Source: Leguminivora glycinivorella (Eukaryota > Arthropoda > Insecta > Lepidoptera > Tortricidae). From it: a stretch of 64,000 nt of DNA. The notes under the pieces were generated by a model. It was not told where the DNA came from. It saw only the letters and a program-made list of their open reading frames with translations, and did not search any database. Both the position numbers and the translations under genes were made by a program. Below, piece after piece: positions 22,790 to 35,700 of the stretch (its first letter is position 1; each line of letters starts with the position of its first letter). The stretch is from the NCBI RefSeq assembly GCF_023078275.1, contig NC_062971.1, positions 19,096,001 through 19,160,000 on the forward strand. Reading direction: 5' to 3'.

Positions 22790-23652
22790 TTAAGCGATTT
22801 CTCCGATCAAGCCATGTTGGCGCGGTTGCAGCAGCTCCTCCATGAACTCCTTTACCATCACCTTCAGTTTGGCGTTCATTTGTTCTTGTTCCCTGAAAAT
22901 TAAATGGTAGAAAATAATTAAAAAATAACACAGAATATCTTTTTGGTACCAACCAATCTTAGAGCACTAATCTTATACTATTAAACGAGCAATTCTTGTA
23001 TATTTATTTATTTATTTATTTATTTATTTATATATTTATTTATATATACCGACGATCTCGGAAACCGCTCTAACGATTTCGCTGAAATTTGTTTTGTGGG
23101 GGTTTTCGGGGTGAAAAATCGATCTAGCGTAGCCTTAGATCCCGGAAAACGCGAATTTTCGAGTTTTCATGAGTTTTTCTTTCGCATTTGTAAACGTAAA
23201 ATATGGTCCTTAATTTCGCCGCGCGCGCATCGATTCCGCTTAGCTCAGTCGCACGAGGTCGGTCTAATGTACGCAGATAGATCGTAGGTGTCAGGGTTTC
23301 GAATCCCGGTCAGAAATTAAGTTTTTGTTTTTTGTCTTTTTTTTTGTTTTTGTATTTATAAGAGTTTTTTTTTTATCTAAAGACGTGATATATTAAAATA
23401 GAACCGAGCGAAGCTCGGTCGCCCAGATATTAGATAAATAAAACGTGAGCAGGCTAAATTTGAATTTTATTAGCTCAATCGATTTGCGATGTTGTAAGAT
23501 TTAAACTAAACCGATAAAGGGCCAGCCTGCTTTTAGTCAAGAGTACATACAATCGTTGACACTCTTTAGCAAAAAAAAACGCAACTGGTTCTATCGCACA
23601 AAAATACGGAAGAGCGCTAGAGAGAGAAGAGAGAGAGAGAGAGAGGGAGAGA

Positions 23653-23722
<70 letters not shown>

Positions 23723-26700
23723 AAGTCAACTACGATACGTTACAGAGCGTCAACCATTTTATTCATAGCTACATGACTTGGCAGGCCCACGCTTAGAACC
23801 TTTGATGGACGAGGTCTTCTTCAATGTCCAGGCTAGACATAAGTACCTACTCACTGCAGCGTGTCAGCCTTGCAGACCAGCTCGATGTAGTATGTACTTG
23901 AGCTTGGGCTCGGTGCCGCTGGTGCGCACGATGACTCCAAGCCCGTTGCTGCACTGCAGGATCACCATCTCGCCGCTCGTGTTGTCCTGGTAGGTCCATG
24001 CCCAGAATATATGCTAAACGAGTTAGATATAAGAGTACTCACTGCAGCGTGTCAGCTTTGCAGACCAGCTCGGTGTAGTACTTGAGCTTGGGCTCGGTGC
24101 CGCTGGTGCGCACCATGACTCCAAGCCCGTTGCTGCACTGCAGGATCACCATCTCGCCGCTCGTGTTGTCCTGGTAGGTCCATGCCCAGAATATATGCTA
24201 AACGAGTTAGATATAAGAGTACTCACTGCAGCGTGTCAGCTTTGCAGACCAGCTCGGTGTAGTACTTGAGCTTGGGCTCGGTGCCGCTGGTGCGCACCAT
24301 GACTCCAAGCCCGTTGCTGCACTGCAGGATCACCATCTCGCCGCTCGTGTTGTCCTGGTAGGTCCATGCCCAGAATATATGCTAAACGAGTTAGATATAA
24401 GAGTACTCACTGCTGTGTGTCAGCTTTGCAGACCAGCTCGGTGTAGTACTTGAGCTTGGGCTCGGTGCCGCTGGTGCGCACCATGACTCCAAGCCCGTTG
24501 CTGCACTGCAGGATCACCATCTCGCCGCTCGTGTTGTCCTGGTAGGTCCATGCCCAGAATATATGCTAAACGAGTTAGATATAAGAGTACTCACTGCAGC
24601 GTGTCAGCTTTGCAGACCAGCTCGGTGTAGTACTTGAGCTTGGGCTCGGTGCCGCTGGTGCGCACCATGACTCCAAGCCCGTTGCTGCACTGCAGGATCA
24701 CCATCTCGCCGCTCGTGTTGTCCTGGTAGGTCCATGCCCAGAATATATGCTAAACGAGTTAGATATAAGAGTACTCACTGCTGTGTGTCAGCTTTGCAGA
24801 CCAGCTCGGTGTAGTACTTGAGCTTGGGCTCGGTGCCGCTGGTGCGCACCATGACTCCAAGCCCGTTGCTGCACTGCAGGATCACCATCTCGCCGCTCGT
24901 GTTGTCCTGGTAGGTCCATGCCCAGAATATATGCTAAACGAGTTAGATATAAGAGTACTCACTGCAGCGTGTCAGCTTTGCAGACCAGCTCGGTGTAGTA
25001 CTTGAGCTTGGGCTCGGTGCCGCTGGTGCGCACCATGACTCCAAGCCCGTTGCTGCACTGCAGGATCACCATCTCGCCGCTCGTGTTGTCCTGGTAGGTC
25101 CATGCCCAGAATATATGCTAAACGAGTTAGATATAAGAGTACTCACTGCTGTGTGTCAGCTTTGCAGACCAGCTCGGTGTAGTACTTGAGCTTGGGCTCG
25201 GTGCCGCTGGTGCGCACCATGACTCCAAGCCCGTTGCTGCACTGCAGGATCACCATCTCGCCGCTCGTGTTGTCCTGGTAGGTCCATGCCCAGAATATAT
25301 GCTAAACGAGTTAGATATAAGAGTACTCACTGCAGCGTGTCAGCTTTGCAGACCAGCTCGGTGTAGTACTTGAGCTTGGGCTCGGTGCCGCTGGCGCGCA
25401 CCATGACTCCAAGCCCGTTGCTGCACTGCAGGATCACCATCTCGCCGCTCGTGTTGTCCTGGTAGGTCCATGCCCAGAATATATGCTAAACGAGTTAGAT
25501 ATAAGAGTACTCACTGCTGTGTGTCAGCTTTGCAGACCAGCTCGGTGTAGTACTTGAGCTTGGGCTCGGTGCCGCTGGTGCGCACCATGACTCCAAGCCC
25601 GTTGCTGCACTGCAGGATCACCATCTCGCCGCTCGTGTTGTCCTGGTAGGTCCATGCCCAGAATATATGCTAAACGAGTTAGATATAAGAGTACTCACTG
25701 CTGTGTGTCAGCTTTGCAGACCAGCTCGGTGTAGTACTTGAGCTTGGGCTCGGTGCCGCTGGTGCGCACCATGACTCCAAGCCCGTTGCTGCACTGCAGG
25801 ATCACCATCTCGCCGCTCGTGTTGTCCTGGTAGGTCCGTGCCCAGAATGTATGCTAAACGAATTAGATATAAGAGTACTCACTGCAGCGTGTCAGCTTTG
25901 CAGACCAGCTCGGTGTAGTACTTGAGCTTGGGTTCAGTGCCGCTGGTGCGTACGATGACCCCGAGCCCGTTGCTGCACTGCAGGATCACCATTTCACCGC
26001 TCGTGTAGTCCTGGTCCAAGCCTGTGCCTAGGACGTCTGATGAACAAGATCTTGTTTAATACAGTGTTTTCAGATAGAAGTAGGCTGAACTTTTAAGAGT
26101 CAGTCAATGTTATTACAGCTGTGTATGAATAAAAGTGTAATACTTACCTAATAAAAAATGATTCCTACATAAAATTACTGGCCACATACTAATTTGACAA
26201 AAATATTTAAGTACCTACCTAAAAATAATACAAAAAAAACATGCGGTACTTAACTTTAAGCGACACATAAAATAGTAGGTAGGTAAGCAACAAAAATACA
26301 TCTCTTATAAAACTTACTTGTAGCTCCTCGAAAGCACAAAAGGAAATTAAACGTAGAATGCCATTTAAAATGGAATAAAGTAGGTAATTTTTCATAAAAA
26401 AATAAAAAAGTCGAAATCAGAAATCACAAAAATATGAGTTTGATATAAATGAAAAATTTTATAAGGACAGTAAGCAAATTAAATTACATAATACATAAAT
26501 ATATCATAATGGTTTGGTTAATATCTGAATGTAATTATAAATCTATCGTAATGAGAATGAGATTCGATGACAGGTTTGCTTATGAAGTGGCCTCTATCTC
26601 AATCCCAAACTAATCGCGGTTCAATATTAAGCAGCATCTACACAGAAAATATGAGGATGTATTCTAAAGTTTGAACTACAAATGGTGTTGCGATTAAAAC

Positions 26701-29700
26701 GTTATAGTATTTTATGCAACTGGTGGTTAAAAGAGGTCAAAAAAGGTGAGTGGCGTGGGTAACAATTTGAGGCGAAGCCGAAAATTGTTAATAAAGACGC
26801 CACGAGCATTTTTTGACTCAGTTAAACACCGTTGCATACAATACTTTTTCTACGACCAAGCACTTATTTTGAAAGAAAATTATAAATTCAACAAATACCT
26901 ACTTTCAGTCATCTTAGTTATCTAGGTGGACCGCCTACCATTTTGAATATGCAGTTTGAGTGCAAACATGAAAATAAAACTGTCTATGGTATGGTTCTTT
27001 GAAGCCTGGCCACTAAGACGAATCGAGCCGAGTTGAATCGAGTTCTATACATTTGAATGCGATTCGACGCGTCGCCAATGAACGCAGCAGAAAACGAAGG
27101 AGTCTCGACTCTGCGAATTGGTTTGTTAAGTTGGTAGCAATGTATTTACTGAACTGTACAGCTATATCGTGCGACTGCTACTGAATGTTTTCAGGGTATA
27201 GACTAGATAGACTTGTCCTGACATCTTTTATGTAGGGTTTTAAAGTTCTATGCACGACCTTGTAACTCACGAATAACAGTACGGGAGTAGAAAAAGAAAT
27301 AAATGGACTTACTTAGCTGCCGGTTTTCCGTGCTTTCTTCGGGAATTTTGACGCCAGCCGCGAAGTCGTTGACAGACACGATCTCACATGATCCCACTTT
27401 TTTCGGGTACTGAAAAAAATATGACACTTTTATGAAGTTCATAGGTATGCTTATTTGGCTATACATGTCCTTAAAATCGCGAGATGAACACGAGGTAGGT
27501 ACAATTTGAGTAGGCACTTGACATCAAGCCGATATTTAATTGATATTGAAATTATATGAGTTTCCACAAGGATTTTCGTGTACCTATAGAATCGAAATTG
27601 AATATATTATTCTCTCGCCCATGTTGTCGGATGTCTATATTACTGTGTGAAAGTGACAGTAATATAATTATTGAGGTGCATTTAGAGACAGCAAACGACG
27701 GGCCATCCGATATTTTGTGGCGGTCCAGGTCACAAATATCTGATCACGCACTCCAGCCGGACGCCTTGACAATTGAAGCGTGATATTTGAGAGCAGATAT
27801 TTGAGGTCCTTCATGCGGTTTAGAACTTGCGCTCATACTTTGAAGTCATGCTTGATGTATGGAGTCGCTGTGCTAGATATGATGGCGACTGTACCTCAGC
27901 CGGTCCATGGTAGTTCCTGATCCTGGCGAATATGTCGTGTATGGCGGCCTGGTCGTGGCAGATGAAGTAGCCGTTGAGGCACACGTGGTAGCCGTACTCG
28001 CGGTAGAGCTCCTGCAGCTGTTCGCCTAGAGATGATCCTGACGAGTACAGGTGCGATGCGAGGGAGGCCACCTGAAAATAAGTCACTTTAGTAACAACCA
28101 TCTGAATGATATATGGCGCAAGCGGTTTTCACGTTGGTTGCGGGTCGATATCCCGTCAGGCGTTGGAATTGGAACGGGTCATCGCTATTATATCATTCTC
28201 ATCAGTTACCTACCCTGATCATCCGCGATTCTAAATATACTGAAACACACCTAACTTCTTAGTAAAAAATGCAAATTTAGTTGCCCCTCCAGTTATTAAA
28301 TTTAATAGTTTTTTGTACCGTCAAGGTCGATGTGTGAAAGTGTAGTCCATACCAGAGTTCTTCAGGAGAACAGTCATGAGACCGCCGATAAATATGATAA
28401 TTTGCCCGTCAAAATACAATCTTGTTATGCCTTGACATAACGATGGTGAAGTAACAAGAACTCCTAAGTACAGTCGACTACAGAGATATGTATCCACTTT
28501 TTCACCTTATTGCATTGTAATAAGGTGAAAAAGTTATACATATCTTTGTAATCGACCTGTACTTAGGAGTTCTTGTTACTTCACCGTCGATATAGCATGT
28601 GGATATAGCGTATATTGATAAATTATCCCAGAAAGTCTAAGATGCCCACGATATGGTAAGTATATATTTACATGCACGGCGGCGGAGACTCCGTCCTTGT
28701 CTGGCACACGCGGAGAGCACATGTAACCGATGGCTTCCTCGAACGCGAACAGTGGATTCTTGCCTTGCTGCATCAGCAGTAGAGCTGTGTTACCTACAGA
28801 TAAATGTCAATAATTAGTTTAGCCTAAAATTTTCCCACTTCAAAGATAGACAAAGAAATTCAGCAGCCACCAGTTGAACAGAACACACACTTGACAGCTT
28901 TTTTAATACTGACCCCACTTGAACCTAGTGGGTGTCTCCACAAAGTATCCTCGGACCGCGGCCGGCGATGACACTACCGTCACTACCATCACCTGTTGCA
29001 TGTCCGAGTAGCCACCAGCTGAGTACACCACACACTTGGTAACTCTATTACTACTAACCCATCCACTTGAACCCTGTGAGCGTCTCCACAAAGAACCCCC
29101 TCGGCCCTTGACGATGGCGCGCAGCATCTTGGATCTCACAATATGAGTGATGATTTAGCGGTCATTACCATCACCTGTTGCGTGTCTGAGCAGCCACCAG
29201 CTGAGTACAACACACACTTGGTAGCTCTATTACTACTAACCCATCCACTTGAAGCCCGTGAGTGTCTCCACAAACTGCCCGCGGCCCTTGACGATGGCGC
29301 GCAGCATCTTGGAGCTAACGATGCTGGTGATGACGTATCGGTCATCACCATCACCCGTTGCGTGTCTGAGCAGCCACCAGCTGAGTAAAGCACCCATCTC
29401 GTTGCCGGAGAATACTTTCCATTTCTTCGCACTGAAACAAGATTATAGTTATACTATCAACATTATCATAAGTAACAAATATTTTATTAAATGAAATCGG
29501 TCGTCGTACAGTCACTGGTAATAACTAATAACATATAGCACAAAAATAAAGCCGCAAGAATATCTGATACAATCTTATCTCTACCAGCCATAAGAACGTG
29601 TCACAGCAATGCGTCTCATCTCAATGTCTTCCTTTTGGAGGTCTAGCATGAATTGCGAGCTGTATCTTTGGAGGTCTAGCATAAATTGCGATCTCACGCG

Positions 29701-32700
29701 CGAATCTATACCAGAAATCGCTCTAGGTGTATGGACTCTCGAGAACACAAGCCGTGCTAGATCGTTCCGGTCGAACCAAAACATGGCGACAGCCAGCTCA
29801 TCAGCGTCGTGGTCGTTGCCCAGGAACAGTCTGGCTCGTGTCTCTTCCGGTAGTCTCCTGTTCAGCTCTAGACACAAGTCCTCCTTTTACAACCTGAAAA
29901 GAACTTCATTACACCATAAAGTTCAATTTGACATACCTCCGGTCAAACTCTGCGACGGCCAGCCGGTCAGCATCGGGGTCATTGACCAGGACCAGCCTGG
30001 CTCGTTTCTCCTCCGCCAGTCTCTTGCTGAGCTCCAAACACTCTGTCTCTTCGGGGTTAGGGAACACCACGGTGGGGAAATCGGGGTTCGGGTCCTGCTG
30101 CTCGGGCACGCTGATTGGCGGCTGTAACAAGTAATTTATTATTGAATAGTGAGGTTTTAGACAGTAGTAGTACTAAGACATGTTTAATTTAAAGTTTCAA
30201 AATTCTAAAATGACATTAAATTGACAAAAAGTAGTTGTGTCACGTTCACACGCTGTCACTGTATGCGATGGGACGACGCGTCAACTGCAGTAACTATTTA
30301 TTAATCTGTGCAACTGCATAGTTGTTCAAATCTACCTACAGGTTACCTACCTTCAGGCAGGCCGCCCCAAACGCCTTCAGCACGTAATCGTATCCGACGC
30401 CGTGCATGGCGCTGTACACGGTGTCCACTGCCGCCTTCGCGTTGGTAGCGCGCTGCTCCGCGCCCACGCTGTCCGCAATGTACTGCATGTACCGCTCCGT
30501 CACCTCGGACAGGCAGTCCGTCACGAGCTTGTGGTCGCGCACGCCGTCTGTCACCCAGTGCGAGTCGGGTATGCTAAAAAACAAACGATGAAAACATATG
30601 TAATAGGACTAATAGGATGTAGAAGTAACAAAATTAAAATTTTACTTATACTTTTCAAGTCGTCCACATATAAATCACAAAATTTAATTTCTCACGAAGA
30701 GAGAAGAGTTATAAGAGAAGTAGGTTTATCTACTTCATTATTCCGTAACCCTAGGTGTTACTCTGTACATATGTGAAATATTTACGTGTTACAAATAAAA
30801 AATACGGAACCCTAAAAACAAATATGGTTTTCATAAGTTGTATAGGGGTTCTAGTTCGTATATCCTACTTGGAAAATGTTTGTTTTCTTAGACTTTACTC
30901 CTCTTCTACAACAACAACAACATTACTTTAAAATTGCTGATTGTTTTGTTGACAAAAACCCGCGAATCGAATGCAAAAAACGTATACAAGCCTCAAGGTC
31001 AATACATCGGTTTTTATTACCTAGTTTAGCATTGTCCTCTGCTAAAGGACTGTTAGACCTGGTTGATACGATCTCAGTGGGTCGCCTAGAGGTTAAGCTA
31101 ACGGGAAAAGTGATATTTAAATAAGTCTTACTCCAAACACTGCAATATTTCATCCAGTATGTGTTGGTCATGGGGAGCTGTTATTTGAGATCCATTGCCC
31201 CAGTAAACCTGAAAAAATAACCTGTGTTATTATAACATTATTATAAATGTTATTTAAATTATGAATAGTTGCTAGAATACAATATTTCGTTATCGCACAT
31301 TTTAATCACGACACCTTACCTATCAAGGTGTTGTTTATCACAAACTGTAGGTTCGTTATGGTTATTTGGTCATACGAGTAGGTAGGTACACACTACACAC
31401 AGACCTAAAAGTATTGAGCGGAACAAAATACGACAATGAAGGTTACCACACATAATCGCTTTGGTATGGGAGAGCGACTGCTACCTATTTCGGAAGCTAC
31501 ACTTTACAACCAGTACCAGTGCACTATTTTTTTACAAACTTGGCTTATTACAAGTGTAATAAAATACTGAAAAACAGCATCAAAAACATACAATATCAAA
31601 ATATGAGCCCCGTTAAAATTAAGAATAGGTATGCGTCGTTGTACTTCCCGGTAAAAGAATTGTAACCGAAATGGGTTGCAGTTCGCCTGGGATATTTAAT
31701 GATTTGACTTGACTTACATGTCTGATCACCTTGTATCTACCTTTGGGGTTGTGTGATGTGATGACCATAATACCACCGGCCGTGCCGTACGAGCTGGTGA
31801 CGAACGAGACCAGTGACATAGAGCACACTAATAACAACAGACGGAGTTGGACGCATGTTACATGTGGATCAGATCACCTTGTACCCGTTGTCCTCCTTGG
31901 GGTTGTGCGAGGCGGTATAACGCCACCAGCCGCGCCGTAAAGAATAGTAGCGAAGGACACCTGCGGTGTGGGGTACACAGATGCGAACAGATGGAGTTGG
32001 ACGCATGTTACGTGTGGATCAGATCACCTTGTACCCGTTGTCCTCCTTGGGGTTGTGCGAGGCTGTGACCATGACGCCGCCCGCCACGCCATATAGGATG
32101 GTGGCGAAGGACACGAGCGGCGTGGGGCATACAGCAGAGAACAGGTGTACCGGGATCGACGCGGAGACGAACACCCGAGCGGTCAATTCAGCGAAACTGT
32201 GGGAAATGTTAAATCGTGGTTATTATTTTGTTTTGTACCTATTTAGCTTTTGTTTACGAAAATATTCTGAATACGTTTTAATTACTTAAAAATGTTTCAA
32301 GAAGGGTCTCCACTTGGTATCACCCAAATTTATTTCTATTCTCTGATTTCACGAAGATGACGATTCCAGGCTGGTAGATTGAGAGAATCAGGATCAGATA
32401 AGGGGATTCCGGATAATTCCGTTGGTATAACAGAACTAATGATAAAGTTCATAATATCAATGGCCTTTTGAAGTGTTCTTGAAATCAATTATTTTAATAA
32501 AAAATAAAATTTCATCATTATATTCATTAATAAGTCATTACTTTTATCGTATTGGGTTCTTTATGAAACGCAGCTTTAAAATTATATGCTGCTTGTTAGA
32601 CATATCAGCAGGTCCTACTTGTTTTGATTACATTTTTAATAAGCAAGATAACTTAGTAATCTGCTATATGTAAATCTTTCAGTAAGTCTTTACAATAATA

Positions 32701-35700
32701 TTTAAGAAATATTAAGCTAACAATCATGTAAGTATTAAGGAAGGTATAAGTGAGGTCTAAGGAAGGAAGTCGGCGATAGCCTAGCAAAAAACCCGACGCT
32801 CAAACTAACAAATCAACGTCAATGTCAGAAGCAAGTCGTAGTTATGCTATTTGCATTTATCTGTTCCTACTGTTACGCAACTGCGATCACAATAAATGTC
32901 GTTTTCAGATTATTAGCAAGCGCACGAGTTGTAAGTTGCTAACATAAGCGTAAATTACTTGTTTAGACTGTTTCTTGTGATGAAATCTGTATTGTTTTTT
33001 ATGACAGCCGATAGCTTATCTCTAAATGGAACCAACGGAGGCAATTTACTAAACAATACACAATTATCTAATCACAACAAAACGAAATCGTTGAATACTA
33101 TTCAATGTAGAATCTATATATGCATGCATTTGTCCGTTCTGAGTTTCAAAAACCGTACTCAGGTTGAGGACTTTCAGTATCCAACCCTTAGGAACCTTAG
33201 GTACTTTTATCTACTTAATGATTTCAGCGAGCGTAACCGAATGCACAAACGCTCACGAAACGAAACGCTCGTAGATATCTATCTCTATCGCTCTTGCAGT
33301 ATTGGCGCGACAGAGCCAGACTACCTTTTGCGGCGTTTCGTATTCGTTTCGCGTCGTATAAGAAATGCCATTCGGCTATGTCCCCGTCGAACACGAACGC
33401 GTCGCCGGTCGGTAGGTATCGATAGTGCGAAACAACTCACCGTTTGCTATTATATCGGCCGTCGTATCCGATGACGATACCATTGTGCAATTGACTCTGG
33501 TGGCATTCCTTCTGGATGTAAGAGCAAAAACCCTGGAAGAAGAATTAGGCGTTAACACATTTAAAAAATATGTTCGCTAAAAAATCGCCCGGTTAATTCA
33601 CCCGGGGATATAAAAATAGGATGTGGTTTTTGGCTTCAGATCCTCATACGAAAAAAATGGATCCTTATTGGATCACTTGTGCGTCTGTTTATCCGTCTGT
33701 CACAGCCAATTGATGTTCAACGATTTAGGCTCAGTAAGGGCGGTCTTTCAAAAAACATTTATATTGAACGGAACACAGTAAGTATGTACGCATTGTAATA
33801 TGGGTATTTTAACAGTTCCTTATCGAAGTCATCGACATGAATTAAGTAGGGGTTCCACCTTACTGACATAAGATAACATAAGCACTGATAATGCGTATTG
33901 TGTATCATTTTCACTTGCTATTCGACTCACTTTACAAGATCAAGGCCCGATTGCATCAACCACAATCTACAAACTATTAATCTTTCCCAAGGCTCGGAAA
34001 CAAGACCGCAAGTTTGAAAAATAATCCTGGTCTTAAATCGATACTTACTCTTTATCCTAACCCCGATAAGGAGTGACCTTTACCTGCTCGGTCTGCAGCG
34101 CGTCAATGCGCAGGAACTTTTGCCTTGGTTCTTCATGAGAACAGTACTGTTCATTTACCTCCGTGAGGAGATATTTCTGCCGCTTGAGCATGCTGTCGCA
34201 CAGCTTGTCCCATCGCAAGTTGGGTAGGTACTTAGAGAACTTCCTTCCCTGGTTCTACTTGGAGATCAGTACTGTTTTATCCAGACTCCAGTGAGGGGAG
34301 ACTGACCTGCGCGGCTTGCAGCACGACGACGTAGTTCATGCCGGAGTACGCGGCGCCCATGCGGCCGCGGACCCCGCCGTCCCGAACTTCTGCCGCATCA
34401 GCATGCTGCCGCGCAGCTTTTCCCATCGCGAGTTGGCTACGTCGAGGACCTCCTTCCTTGGTTCTACATGAGAACAATACTGTTTTATCCTGACTACCGT
34501 GAGTGAGACTGACCTGCGCAGTCTGCAGCACGACGACGTAGTTCATGCCGGAGTACCCGGCGCCCATGCGGCCGCGGACCCCGCCGTCCCGAACTTCTGC
34601 CGCATCAGCATGCTGCGCGCAGCTTTTCCCATCGCGAGTTGGCTACGTCGAGGACCTCCTTCCTTGGTTCTACATGTGAACAATACTGTTTTATCCTGAC
34701 TACAGTGAGTGAGACTGACCTGCGCAGTCTGCAGCACGACGACGTCGTTCATGCCGGAGTACCCGGCGCCCATGCGGCCGCGGAGCCCCGCTGTGCCGAA
34801 CTTCTGCCGCTTGAGCATGCTGCCGCGCAGCTTCTCCCATCGCGAGTTGGCTATGATGATGACCTCTTTCCTTGGTTCTACACGAGAACAGTACTGTATT
34901 ATCCTGACTTTAGTGAGGGGAGACCGACCTGCGCAGTCTGCAGCACGACGACGTCGTTCATGCCGGAGTACCCGGCGCCCATGCGGCCACGGAGCCCCGC
35001 CGTGCCGAATTTCTGCCGCTTCAGCATGCTGCCACGGAGCTTGTCCCATCGCGAGTTAGATATGTCGTCGAGGACCTCCTTCCGTGTCTCTGGGTTCTAC
35101 ATGATGGGAATAGTATTATTTACTGAGTCAGTGGTAACTAAATAATGTGTTTTGTGTCCTAGAAGGATCAGTAAACAAACACAAACACTTGTAAATATTT
35201 TATTTCATTTAAAATTTACAACTGTGTACATTTTAATTGGGTGGGTAAGTAAACCACGGATCTCATGGAAGAGAGTGACGCAGGGATTGAACATGTTAAG
35301 GCCTAAGCCAATACACATATAGCATTAAACAATAACAGGTCATATTACCAAAAGATAAGATATGATATCGTTTATTCAAGTAGGATTTTACAACCTCTTT
35401 CGAATCGTCAAAATTACATTAAAATTAAATTAAAAAATAAATAACAAAACAATTAACAAAAATATTGTCTTATTCACAATTACCTACTTTAAGCAAGTGC
35501 ATTGACCAACATTATCAATTACTTATGTATGTTGGATTAACTAATCAAAAAGATATAAGTAGAGATATAAGCAGATCATATTTTGGGGAAAGATAAGAGA
35601 TGAGGGATATTATAAAATTCTGCAAAGTAAATGAAATACACCAGTATATGACATCATCCACTGCCCAACAGTGGGATGTATATTTTACACACAGTTAGGT

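Noticed and set aside
23475..23768. Ser/Leu- or Arg/Glu-rich proteins across the GA repeat
   Set aside because: Pure microsatellite translation.
23852..25880. Mutually exclusive exon cluster of the Dscam type
   Set aside because: The copies lack the in-phase acceptor and their remaining acceptor leads to an early stop. They are also almost identical to each other, so they add little coding diversity.
23786..26021. CRISPR-like array (regular direct repeats)
   Set aside because: The 184-bp units have no unique spacers, contain a eukaryotic exon with splice sites, and the genome is that of an insect.
34499..35145. Plus-strand open frames of 66-168 codons
   Set aside because: Antisense to the PGM2-like exon copies.
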